Notes under the pieces: generated by a model
Databases searched by the model: none
What the model saw: the letters and a program-made list of their open reading frames with translations, nothing else
Told to the model about the DNA's origin: nothing
Shown: positions 14,562-22,590 of the stretch, in pieces
Layout: each line of letters begins with the position of its first letter
How positions within the stretch are numbered: the stretch's first letter is position 1
Source of the DNA: Anaerolineae bacterium
Lineage (GTDB): Bacteria > Chloroflexota > Anaerolineae > B4-G1 > SLSP01
Assembly: GCA_016926915.1 (NCBI GenBank)
Contig: JAFGNR010000092.1
Location: 1 to 34,421, forward strand
Direction of reading: 5' to 3'
Length of the DNA stretch: 34,421 nucleotides
Position numbers and translations under genes: made by a program

Positions 14562-16240
14562 ACGAGACACCGTACAATCTGGGTCGCAAGACCCAACCTC
14601 GCGTGCCCGAACCGGATTTTCCCAATACAGATGCCTTGTTACGCGCGCAGATGGACGGGCGCCCATCGGGTGCTGTCGATGTGCTGTTGGTCAATCCTCC
14701 CGCGCCGGATGGCGGTATCTGGATTCGCAGCCAGCATCGTGTCGGACGCCGGTCCCGGGAAGGGATGATCTGGCCCCAGGTGAGTCTGGCGCAGATGGCG
14801 GCGTTGTTCCCGGATTACCGTGTGGAGGTGGTTGATGCGATACCCCACCGGATGGGATGGGAGGCGTTCGAACGTATCCTGGATGAGAAGCGCCCGCGCT
14901 ACTATGTTACACAAGTGACCGCGCCTACGTTGCAGAATGATATGTATGGCGTCTTTCTCGCGAGAGCACGCGGTGCGAAGACCATTGCCTTTGGCACTCA
15001 TGTGACGCCAATGCCGGCTTCTACGATGGAGTCCTATCCCGCTCTGGATTACGTCCTGCGCGGCGAGCCGGAGCTGGCATTACGAGAATTGGTGGATACG
15101 TTGGATGTTCTCCAAGGCCACAAAGAACCGCGCGGAAGAGATCTGAAGGCTGTCTCTTTGTGGCCGGACACCGAGAAGGCATTTGCCGAACGACTCTTGA
15201 GGTTATTCGCCGGAGCCGATCCCGGCTGGCAACCGGCGTGGTTGGATATTGAGAGTGGGACGGTGAAAACGGGCCTGGCGCGGATCAAGGGGCTGGTCTG
15301 GCGCAAAGAGGGACAGGTCATGGTGAATGCGGATCGGGGATTCATAAAGGATCTCGACGATCTTCCTCTGCCGCGCCACGAACTGCTGCCTCTGTCCAAA
15401 TACCGCGCCCCTCTCGTTGGCGGCCCCTATGCATTCGTTGTATCGAGCCGGGGGTGTCCTGCCGCGTGCCGGTTCTGCATCAAGCATGTTTCCTATGGCA
15501 GTTCGGTTCGCTATCGCTCGCCGGAACACGTCCTGGAGGAAATTCAGGATCTCGTCGATTTGGGCATTCGCAAGATTCACATGTATACGGATCTGTTTAC
15601 AGTGAGTCGGGATCAGGTGCTGGGAATCTGTGAAGGGATTCTCGAACGACAGCTTCCCGTGAAGTGGACTTGCAACAGCCGGGTGGACTATGTGGATGAG
15701 GAGATGCTGCACATGATGCGACGCGCCGGTTGTTGGATGATTTCGTGGGGTATCGAGTCGGCGGATCCTCAGATGTTGAAACGGATGCGCAAGGGGATCA
15801 CCCCCGAAAAAGTCGCGCGCGCGCTCCGGTGGGCAAAGCAAGCCGGGATTATGAATTGGGGATATTTCATTATCGGCTTACCCGGTGAGACTGAGGAGAG
15901 TATTCGCAAGACGATTGACTTCTCGAAACGGCTGCCGCTCGACCTGGTACTGTTTCACATCGCAGCGCCGCACCCGGGGACGCCCTTTTTCTTCGAGGTG
16001 GTAGAGAATGGCTGGTTCAGACCGGGGACCCGCTGGGAAGAGGTCGATATGGATCGTTCGACGGTGTTGGATTATCCCAATCTCAAGGCTGAGGATTTGG
16101 AGCGCTGGGCCAAGCGGGCATTCCGGGAGTGGGCCTTTCGCCCCGGTCCTATGTTGACTTACCTGCGGTTGCTGCTATCCGATCCTACCTTGTTGCGCTC
16201 GGCTGTGCACATTGGTCTGGAGACCTTGGGATGGGTATGA
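14558..16240 (+). CDS. B12-binding-domain radical SAM enzyme
   Basis: This 560-residue protein has a cobalamin-binding Rossmann-like domain at about 40-180 (DVLLVNPPAPDGG, LDYVLRGEPELALREL). The radical SAM domain has the iron-sulfur motif CPAACRFC, with C300, C304 and C307, and typical downstream stretches MISWGIESADPQMLKRMRKG and GYFIIGLPGETEES. About 60 residues between the two domains (190-250) look longer than usual. Known relatives carry out methylations at unactivated carbons, ring changes or lipid modifications, and the substrate cannot be read from sequence. Its GTG overlaps the stop of the GT2 gene, so the target may be the same lipid-linked sugar. It ends at 16240, where ATGA gives a possible coupled start for the next gene. 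Confidence 0.9.
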   Translation: MNETPYNLGRKTQPRVPEPDFPNTDALLRAQMDGRPSGAVDVLLVNPPAPDGGIWIRSQHRVGRRSREGMIWPQVSLAQMAALFPDYRVEVVDAIPHRMGWEAFERILDEKRPRYYVTQVTAPTLQNDMYGVFLARARGAKTIAFGTHVTPMPASTMESYPALDYVLRGEPELALRELVDTLDVLQGHKEPRGRDLKAVSLWPDTEKAFAERLLRLFAGADPGWQPAWLDIESGTVKTGLARIKGLVWRKEGQVMVNADRGFIKDLDDLPLPRHELLPLSKYRAPLVGGPYAFVVSSRGCPAACRFCIKHVSYGSSVRYRSPEHVLEEIQDLVDLGIRKIHMYTDLFTVSRDQVLGICEGILERQLPVKWTCNSRVDYVDEEMLHMMRRAGCWMISWGIESADPQMLKRMRKGITPEKVARALRWAKQAGIMNWGYFIIGLPGETEESIRKTIDFSKRLPLDLVLFHIAAPHPGTPFFFEVVENGWFRPGTRWEEVDMDRSTVLDYPNLKAEDLERWAKRAFREWAFRPGPMLTYLRLLLSDPTLLRSAVHIGLETLGWV

Positions 16241-16287
16241 AAACGCGTGCGACTATGTGTTCGAGTCTGGCCCGGATCGAGGTTGGA

Positions 16288-18987
16288 ATGTTCAAGAGCT
16301 GGTTCCGCATGTTGGAAATCGCTGTCCTGGCGGCGGTGCTCCTTGCACCGCTTAGCGCCGGCGCTCAATCTGATGACCTGGTGTGGAGTGACCCGGTCAA
16401 CCTCTCCCAATCGGGTGCGGCAAGTGCACCGGTCATCGCCGGCGGATCCGAGGGGAGCCTACAAGTCTTCTGGCAGGATCGTTTCGATGGGTTGGTGACG
16501 GCACGGTATCAGGCGGGGACCTGGTCTGCGCCGGTTCCGGCGCCTCTACAAAGAGTTGTCATTACCGAGGAAGCAGAACGGCTGGTAGCTGTAGGGACCA
16601 TGCCGGAGATGGCGGCAGACAGCAATGGGCGGGTGCATGCGTGGTGGCTTGGTAACCCTAATCCCGAGACGGGCTACCGGCCTTTATGGCATAGCTGGAT
16701 CGCCATTGGAGAGACAGTCTGGCTGGCGCCGGATCTCGTCGCCGAATCCGCAGTGGCATGGGATATGGTCTCAGATGAAGATGGGATGTTGCACATCTTC
16801 TACGTGCGGCCCGCGCATACCGAGCAGTTCCCGGCAGGCATCTACCACAAACGCTCCACAGATGGCGGCGCTACGTGGTCGACTCCCAGTTTGATCGCTG
16901 CTTCGGTCTATTTTCGCCTGTTGGAAGAGGAGGAGGCTTACGTTGTGGGCGCCGCCGACGCATTGGGAAACGTGTTTGTCGTATGGGATGATGCCCAGAC
17001 GGGTTTTTCTCATTATGCTGCTTCCACTGATGGCGGTGTTTCCTGGAATGCACCGGAACGTGTGGGGGATGATCAGGTTGAGGCGCGCCATGCGTTCATT
17101 GTGACGGACCGTCAAGAAGACGCGGCCGGAGAGGTCACGGGAAGCCAGATAGTGTTACTTTGGGAAGTCGTGCGGACGACGACCGTTTGTGCTGTCTACC
17201 AACAGACTGTAGAGGCGGCAGCCGGGGCCCCGTTGCCGACCTGGACGGATCCTATCCGCGTCCTGGACGATTTCGCGGTATGCGGCGAGACCTACGCGCT
17301 GCAACGGACAGCATCCGGCAATCCTATGTTGGTCAGTGGCGCGGGTGGAGATGGCCTGAGTGTCGTTCTGTGGAATGGCGTACAATGGTCGGAGCCCCAG
17401 CATCTGTTATTTGGCTTCTTCGAGCCGGTGACCCAGTCCGGGATTCGTCTGGGATCCTTGAATTTGACCGTATCGGGTGATCGGCTCGCCGTTGTAGGTT
17501 TGGGTGATGATCAGGAGGTGTGGGTGTTACAGTCAGAGCCTGAGCCTGACAGCTGGGCCTTTGCGCCTTCAACTCCCTGGACCGATCCCCAGCCGGTTCT
17601 GGCCGCATTGCTGCCCGATCTTCCGGTCCTGACAGTAGATGACGGAGGGACTGCACACGCTTTGTGGAGTCAGTCTGCGGCGCCCGGTGAGACCGGATAT
17701 GCTTTGTTCTATAGCCAGCCTGAGACTGTTGTCGGGGCCGCGGCGGAGGCGGCGTGGACCCAGCCTGTGGCGCTGCTCGATTCTCCGATCGGAAAAGCGG
17801 AACAGCCGGACTTACTGGAAGCCGGCGGGCAGCTGCATGCCGTGTGGAGCGGCGGTTTTGACGGCGAGATCTTGTACAGTCGTGCATTCGTCCGGGACGT
17901 CTACGCAGCGGATGGTTGGAGCATCCCCATGAAGTTGCACGCCGGTATCGCGCGCGACCCCCAGCTGGTCGCCGGGCCTGAAGGTCAGATTTTCGTGGCC
18001 TATGCAGTGCCTTTCAACGAATCTCGGGGCGTGTATCTCACCCGTTCCGGTGATGGTGGACAGAACTGGTCGGAGTCGTTTACGGTGTTCGATGCTGTCG
18101 CGGGCGGCTGGGTTTCATCCGGGCACGTGGCGCTGGATGTCGATGACCAGGGCGGGGTTCACGTCGCCTGGGTTCGGCTGCGATTGCCGGGCAATGGGCT
18201 TCCTGAAGGGGTCTATTACGCGTATTCCCAGGATGAGGGCAAGACCTGGACATCTCCGGTAGAGATTGCGGCGGGCGCCTATGACTGGCCTCAAGTGGTT
18301 GTCGCCGGGGAGACGGTGCACGTGCTGGCGGTGCGTGTGGATGGTGAAAGCGGCGTGTGGCAGCGGCGCACTGTGGATGGAGAAAGCTGGTCGCCTCTCG
18401 ACGTTGTACCCGGCGTAGGCGAAGTCCAGGGGCGCGCGGCGGCCGTTGCCGACGTTGCCGGCGGTGTGCATTTGGTCGCCGTGGGAGCCGGTGAGAGTGG
18501 TGATACGTCCCTCGTCTATACGGTTTGGCAAGAGGAACAGTGGCGTACCGTGGAGACGATTCGTCTGATGGGCGCGCACCAACATCAAGGCGCGGGGGCG
18601 TCGGCGGACGTGCGGAGTGACTTGGGGCGGTTGGACGTCCTTTTCGTCACGCATACGATCCCCGATGGTTCGCAGACTCCGCTGCATGAACGCACGCTCT
18701 GGTACGCGCGGCGCGAGATCGCGGCGATTGCCGGCATTCCTGAAGCCACGACTGCGGAGCCAGTGACTCCAACCGTAGCTGTGACTGCGGAGCCGACATC
18801 GCTTGCTCCCACACCCACGCCCCGTCCCGATGTCAATCCCAATGCTGTGACGGGGAGCATGCCGGCGATTTCTTTGGGACCTATCACGGTGCCGTTGTTG
18901 GCCCTGTTTGGCTTTGCCGGCGCCGGTGTGTTGGTGGTCGTCGCGCTGGCGGCGCGTTTCGCCAAGACTAGCGCGAGGCGTCGCTAG
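16288..18987 (+). CDS. Secreted, membrane-anchored BNR/Asp-box beta-propeller protein
   Basis: This protein has about 899 residues. A signal peptide (LEIAVLAAVLLAPLSAGA before QS) is followed by propeller repeats with at least four Asp-boxes: STDGGATW (near 189), STDGGVSW (245), SGDGGQNW (587) and SQDEGKTW (647). A Thr/Pro-rich linker ending PTPTPRPDVN leads to one membrane helix (LLALFGFAGAGVLVVVALAA) and a short basic tail. The fold is sialidase-like, but no F/Y-R-I-P motif was found, so an enzyme is doubtful and a glycan-binding or scaffold role is more likely. The start at 16288 has GAGG 5 nt upstream. A coupled ATG at 16237, overlapping the radical SAM stop as ATGA, is a real alternative that would add 17 residues. 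A smaller relative follows. Confidence 0.8.
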   Translation: MFKSWFRMLEIAVLAAVLLAPLSAGAQSDDLVWSDPVNLSQSGAASAPVIAGGSEGSLQVFWQDRFDGLVTARYQAGTWSAPVPAPLQRVVITEEAERLVAVGTMPEMAADSNGRVHAWWLGNPNPETGYRPLWHSWIAIGETVWLAPDLVAESAVAWDMVSDEDGMLHIFYVRPAHTEQFPAGIYHKRSTDGGATWSTPSLIAASVYFRLLEEEEAYVVGAADALGNVFVVWDDAQTGFSHYAASTDGGVSWNAPERVGDDQVEARHAFIVTDRQEDAAGEVTGSQIVLLWEVVRTTTVCAVYQQTVEAAAGAPLPTWTDPIRVLDDFAVCGETYALQRTASGNPMLVSGAGGDGLSVVLWNGVQWSEPQHLLFGFFEPVTQSGIRLGSLNLTVSGDRLAVVGLGDDQEVWVLQSEPEPDSWAFAPSTPWTDPQPVLAALLPDLPVLTVDDGGTAHALWSQSAAPGETGYALFYSQPETVVGAAAEAAWTQPVALLDSPIGKAEQPDLLEAGGQLHAVWSGGFDGEILYSRAFVRDVYAADGWSIPMKLHAGIARDPQLVAGPEGQIFVAYAVPFNESRGVYLTRSGDGGQNWSESFTVFDAVAGGWVSSGHVALDVDDQGGVHVAWVRLRLPGNGLPEGVYYAYSQDEGKTWTSPVEIAAGAYDWPQVVVAGETVHVLAVRVDGESGVWQRRTVDGESWSPLDVVPGVGEVQGRAAAVADVAGGVHLVAVGAGESGDTSLVYTVWQEEQWRTVETIRLMGAHQHQGAGASADVRSDLGRLDVLFVTHTIPDGSQTPLHERTLWYARREIAAIAGIPEATTAEPVTPTVAVTAEPTSLAPTPTPRPDVNPNAVTGSMPAISLGPITVPLLALFGFAGAGVLVVVALAARFAKTSARRR

Positions 18988-19004
18988 CTGCCGCGCGCTT
19001 CCAA

Positions 19005-19013
19005 TGGTATAAT
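19005..19013 (+). promoter_or_regulatory. Extended -10 promoter directly at the start of the second BNR gene
   Basis: TGGTATAAT (19005-19013) combines a TGn extension with a perfect -10. No good -35 is present, as expected for extended -10 promoters. The start site would fall at about 19019-19020, on the A of the ATG at 19020, so a leaderless mRNA is predicted. This would be an internal promoter within the long operon. Confidence 0.6.
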
Positions 19014-19019
19014 ATTCGT

Positions 19020-20450
19020 ATGTTTACCCAGATCAAGGTAGGTCTACTCGTTTCACTCCTTGCCGGCGGTTTGTTGTTTCCGCCGGTAAGTAGCATGCAA
19101 AACCTCTCGCCTGATTGGAGCGACCCTCAGCTGATAGCCAGGGTCGACGGGCAACTGGCGGTTTCCACGATTGCTCTCGTTGCAGACCGCGCCGGTCAGC
19201 TGCATCTTTTCTATCCTTCAAGTCCAGACGAAATGACTGCCGATGGGATCGATTATGCCCGTTGGGATGGCCGTGGCTGGTCACATCCGGTTAACATCCT
19301 GGTGTCTGCCAGCGGCAACGATCTGTCTCATGTGCAAGCGGTCATCGATTCGGAGCAATTCATTCACCTGATCTGGCAAGATGGCAATAACACCCTGCGC
19401 TACGCGAGCGCACTCAGCACGGCGGCAGACCAGCCTCAGGCCTGGTCGTTCTCCGAATCTCTTGCCGGTGGGGTGTTGGGCGCGCATCTCATCAGTGATG
19501 GGTTGGGGAATCTTTTCGTGGCGTATAGCGACGCCACAGCCGGCGGGCGTGGCCTCACGCTGACCGCCTCGGCGGATGGCGGCGAGCAGTGGTCGGCGCC
19601 GTTTGCGGTTGCGTCTAGCCACGGGTTTGACAGCGTGATAGGGCAGGTGCGTCTCGCTTCGGGCGGGAAAGGTCAACTTCACGTCGTCTGGACCGAGTAT
19701 AAGATTCCTGACGGTTGGCCACCCTTGGGGGTCTTCTATACCAGATCATCTGACGATGGGGCCGCCTGGGCCGCGCCGGAACGGATCGCCGACATAGATC
19801 ACGGTCAAGTCGGTATTGCGGCGGCGGATGATCAGGTCCACCTGATATGGCGCAGCACGATTGGCGGCGACGGCACTTTCCATCAGTGGTCACTTGATGA
19901 GGGCGAGAGCTGGTCTGCATTCGAACTCCAGGATGATCGCGGGGGATTCTCCGGCCTGCCGTCGTTGGTTTGGGACAGCCGGGGCGTGTTACATTACCTG
20001 GTGGGATCCGGTTTTGCCGGTGCGTGGACTGCCGACGCCGGCACGGCGTACTACGTCGATGTAGCAGGCTATGAGCTACGACGGGGTATTGGTCAAGATA
20101 CCCGGTGGACGCAACCTGAACGGGCTGTTATGGAAATCGTCAACGGGAATCAACTCCATGTGATCTTCGAGACCGGCTTCAATCGCCTTTGGCATACATT
20201 CACCACCGTGGATGCACCGGCAATCCCTTCGGAACCTCTGCCCACGGCGATCCCGACAGCAACGCCCGTAGCAACGCCCACCCCAGAAGACGCTGATTCA
20301 ACAGCGTTGCCTGCCTATGAACTCGATGATGCGACGCCGCTGGATGCATCTTACTCCGGCGCCGACTGGACTTCTGTTATTGGGCCGGGCGCTGCAACGT
20401 TGTTGGTGGTCTCGATTGTGGTGTGGCGTTCTACGCGCAGGAGGCGATAA
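19020..20450 (+). CDS. Second secreted, membrane-anchored BNR/Asp-box protein
   Basis: This 476-residue protein has a signal peptide (VGLLVSLLAGGLLFPPVSS). The propeller has Asp-box-like motifs at SADGGEQW (near 182), SSDDGAAW (242) and SLDEGESW (290). A Pro/Thr linker (PTAIPTATPVATPTPE) is followed by one C-terminal membrane helix (GAATLLVVSIVVW) and an RRRR tail. The overall plan is that of the preceding protein at about half the length, so they look like relatives after duplication and divergence. No sialidase R-I-P motif is seen. The likely role is binding or organising extracellular glycan at the cell surface, inferred from neighbours. No ribosome binding site is present; the promoter at 19005-19013 makes the mRNA leaderless. 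The exporter gene begins 4 nt after its stop. Confidence 0.8.
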   Translation: MFTQIKVGLLVSLLAGGLLFPPVSSMQNLSPDWSDPQLIARVDGQLAVSTIALVADRAGQLHLFYPSSPDEMTADGIDYARWDGRGWSHPVNILVSASGNDLSHVQAVIDSEQFIHLIWQDGNNTLRYASALSTAADQPQAWSFSESLAGGVLGAHLISDGLGNLFVAYSDATAGGRGLTLTASADGGEQWSAPFAVASSHGFDSVIGQVRLASGGKGQLHVVWTEYKIPDGWPPLGVFYTRSSDDGAAWAAPERIADIDHGQVGIAAADDQVHLIWRSTIGGDGTFHQWSLDEGESWSAFELQDDRGGFSGLPSLVWDSRGVLHYLVGSGFAGAWTADAGTAYYVDVAGYELRRGIGQDTRWTQPERAVMEIVNGNQLHVIFETGFNRLWHTFTTVDAPAIPSEPLPTAIPTATPVATPTPEDADSTALPAYELDDATPLDASYSGADWTSVIGPGAATLLVVSIVVWRSTRRRR

Positions 20451-20453
20451 CCG

Positions 20454-21341
20454 GTGAAGGATCCCGTGAAATCCCGTCCATTTGCGGCAGCGGCGATGGA
20501 CAATGTCCTGAATCCGGAAGGTTTCTCCGGTGTAGTCATCCAACCATCTCGCGGGTGGGGAGGACTGCCGCTTGGCGAGGTTTGGCGCTTTCGCGAATTG
20601 GTTTTCTTCCTCGTCTGGCGTGATCTGAAAGTCCGCTATCGCCAGAGCGTGTTGGGGGCTTTGTGGATCATTATCCAACCTCTGGTTACCATGGCTGTTT
20701 TCTCCTTGATTTTCAACCGTTTTCTGGGCATTGATTCCGGAAACGATGTGCCCTATCCTGTTTTTTCTTATACAGCGTTGTTGCCGTGGATGTACTTCTC
20801 CAACTCTCTGTCGCGCTGTTCGAACTCCCTGGTGGGGAATGCGGCCCTGATTTCCAAAATCTATTTCCCGCGTTTGATCGTTCCTCTGTCAGCTGTCTTG
20901 CCCGGTCTGGTGGATTTCCTCATTGCGTTTGTAATTCTGCTCGGAATGCTGCTGTATTATGGCATCTGGCCCGGGTGGGCCATCTTAACCCTGCCTTTGC
21001 TGTTGTTGCTGGCAATGATCACCACACTGGGTGTGGGGTTGTGGCTTTCGGCGCTCAACGTCCAATACCGGGATGTGCAATATATCACGCCCTTTTTGAT
21101 CCAGGTCTGGATGTATGCAACGCCTATTATCTATTCGACGTCGCGGATTCCTGAACGCTGGCTCTGGCTGTATAATCTGAACCCCATGGTGGGGGTTGTG
21201 CAGAGTTTCCGCCGTATTCTGCTCAACGATCAGAGTTTTGGCGGTGTCAGCTGGCCCTCCCTGGCGATCGCCCTTGTCATTCTGGTCTCCGGTCTGATCT
21301 ATTTTCGCCAGACCGAACGCATCTTCGCCGACGTGGTGTAG
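20454..21341 (+). CDS. wzm: ABC-2 type polysaccharide exporter permease (Wzm-like)
   Basis: This 295-residue inner-membrane protein has about six membrane helices and a cytoplasmic N-terminus. The family stretch RELVFFLVWRDLKVRYRQSV leads into LGALWIIIQPLVTMAVFSLI. Later LNVQYRDVQYITPFLIQVWM and a NLNPMVGVVQSFRRILL segment are typical of O-antigen and teichoic-acid ABC permeases. With the ATPase encoded 7 bp downstream it would export a lipid-linked glycan. The GTG at 20454 lies 3 nt after the stop of the BNR gene and has AGGAGG upstream, a strong ribosome binding site. Confidence 0.9.
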   Translation: MKDPVKSRPFAAAAMDNVLNPEGFSGVVIQPSRGWGGLPLGEVWRFRELVFFLVWRDLKVRYRQSVLGALWIIIQPLVTMAVFSLIFNRFLGIDSGNDVPYPVFSYTALLPWMYFSNSLSRCSNSLVGNAALISKIYFPRLIVPLSAVLPGLVDFLIAFVILLGMLLYYGIWPGWAILTLPLLLLLAMITTLGVGLWLSALNVQYRDVQYITPFLIQVWMYATPIIYSTSRIPERWLWLYNLNPMVGVVQSFRRILLNDQSFGGVSWPSLAIALVILVSGLIYFRQTERIFADVV

Positions 21342-21348
21342 GTGAGAC

Positions 21349-22590
21349 GTGAGCGCCGTTGCCATTCGTTGTGAGAAAATCGCCAAACGTTATCGTATTG
21401 GCGTGGGCCGTCACGATACGCTGCGCGACCAGATCGCAGAGGGGGTTTCGCGACTCTTTCAGCCTGCTAAAGGCGGTGAAGCGCCGGGAACCCTGTGGGC
21501 GCTCCGGGATGTTTCTTTCGAGGTTCAAGCCGGCGAGGTGGCCGGCATCATCGGCCGGAATGGCGCCGGAAAAAGCACCTTGCTCAAAATCCTTTCGCGG
21601 ATCACTGAACCGACCCAGGGACGGGCTGTGTTGTTCGGTCGCGTGGGTTCTCTTCTAGAAGTGGGCACGGGCTTTCATCCGGAGCTTACCGGTCGTGAGA
21701 ACATTTTCTTGAATGGTGCGATTCTCGGCATGCGTCGCGAGGAAATCCAGCAGAAGTTCGACGAAATCGTAGCATTTTCGGAAATCGAGCGTTTTCTCGA
21801 TACGCCGGTGAAGCGTTATTCGAGCGGTATGTACGTGCGGCTGGCTTTCGCAGTCGCCGCGCATCTGGAACCGGAAATCCTGTTAGTCGATGAAGTGCTG
21901 GCCGTGGGTGACGTCGCGTTCCAGAGGAAGTGCCTGGGGAAGATGGGAGAGGTCGCCGGCGAGGGACGCACGGTGCTTTTCGTAAGTCACAATATGGCGG
22001 CGGTGCAGGCGCTGTGCACGCGCGGTATTTTTCTGAGGAAGGGCACTATCTGGTTTGATGGCTCGATCAATGATACGATCTCGACCTATCTTCGCACGTT
22101 GGAAGAGATCCCTGGTCAGGACCTTGCGGAGCGCGTCGAGCGGCGCGGCAAGGGGGCGCTCCGTTTGACGCGGGTGGAGATCTCTGAGGGTGAGACAATG
22201 CCGGCGGGTATTCTGGCGGCAGGCCGTCCGGCGCAGTTTTCTTTTTACCTTACCGGCACACGTTCCGATCTGACGTGCACCTTTACGATCTACGACCAGT
22301 ATGGAAAGCCGGTGGCGAATTTCAACAGCGCGACGTTAGGCCCTGAGGACGTCTATGATGCTGCATTTGGTCCAAGGATTACGTGTGAGCTGGATGAGCT
22401 GCTGCTGGCGCCTGGACGTTATCGCATCAACGTTGCGCTGACTGCGGGAAATGAACTGGAAGATCATCTCGAAGGCGCGGCTTTCTTCGACGTCGATCCC
22501 GGTCAGCTCCGGGGGCGGCCGGTACATGCCCACTCGAAATATGGAGTAGTGACGATGCCGCACCGGTGGAAAGTTCCCCTTGATTTGTGA
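21349..22590 (+). CDS. wzt: ABC polysaccharide exporter ATPase with C-terminal Wzt domain
   Basis: This 413-residue ATPase is the partner of the permease just upstream. The Walker A motif GRNGAGKST is at 69-77, the signature YSSGMYVRLAF starts at 157, Walker B is ILLVDE (177-182) and the switch His is in VSHN (about 212-215). The segment GSLLEVGTGFHPELTGRENI is characteristic of polysaccharide exporters. From about residue 255 a beta-rich Wzt_C-type domain follows. In known systems this domain reads the modified non-reducing end of the glycan before export. That would fit tailoring by the acyltransferase or pyruvyltransferase-like proteins here (inference). The GTG at 21349 has AGGTGA upstream, and its stop overlaps the next GTG (GTGA). 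Confidence 0.92.
   Translation: MSAVAIRCEKIAKRYRIGVGRHDTLRDQIAEGVSRLFQPAKGGEAPGTLWALRDVSFEVQAGEVAGIIGRNGAGKSTLLKILSRITEPTQGRAVLFGRVGSLLEVGTGFHPELTGRENIFLNGAILGMRREEIQQKFDEIVAFSEIERFLDTPVKRYSSGMYVRLAFAVAAHLEPEILLVDEVLAVGDVAFQRKCLGKMGEVAGEGRTVLFVSHNMAAVQALCTRGIFLRKGTIWFDGSINDTISTYLRTLEEIPGQDLAERVERRGKGALRLTRVEISEGETMPAGILAAGRPAQFSFYLTGTRSDLTCTFTIYDQYGKPVANFNSATLGPEDVYDAAFGPRITCELDELLLAPGRYRINVALTAGNELEDHLEGAAFFDVDPGQLRGRPVHAHSKYGVVTMPHRWKVPLDL

Noticed and set aside
16129-16287. N-terminal extension of the first BNR protein back to 16129
   Set aside because: It would overlap the coding end of the radical SAM gene by over 100 bp and bury the signal peptide; starts at 16237 or 16288 are far better placed.
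16288-20450. Calling the two BNR proteins sialidases
   Set aside because: Asp-boxes are structural and widespread; no F/Y-R-I-P motif or clear catalytic set was found, so only the fold is claimed.
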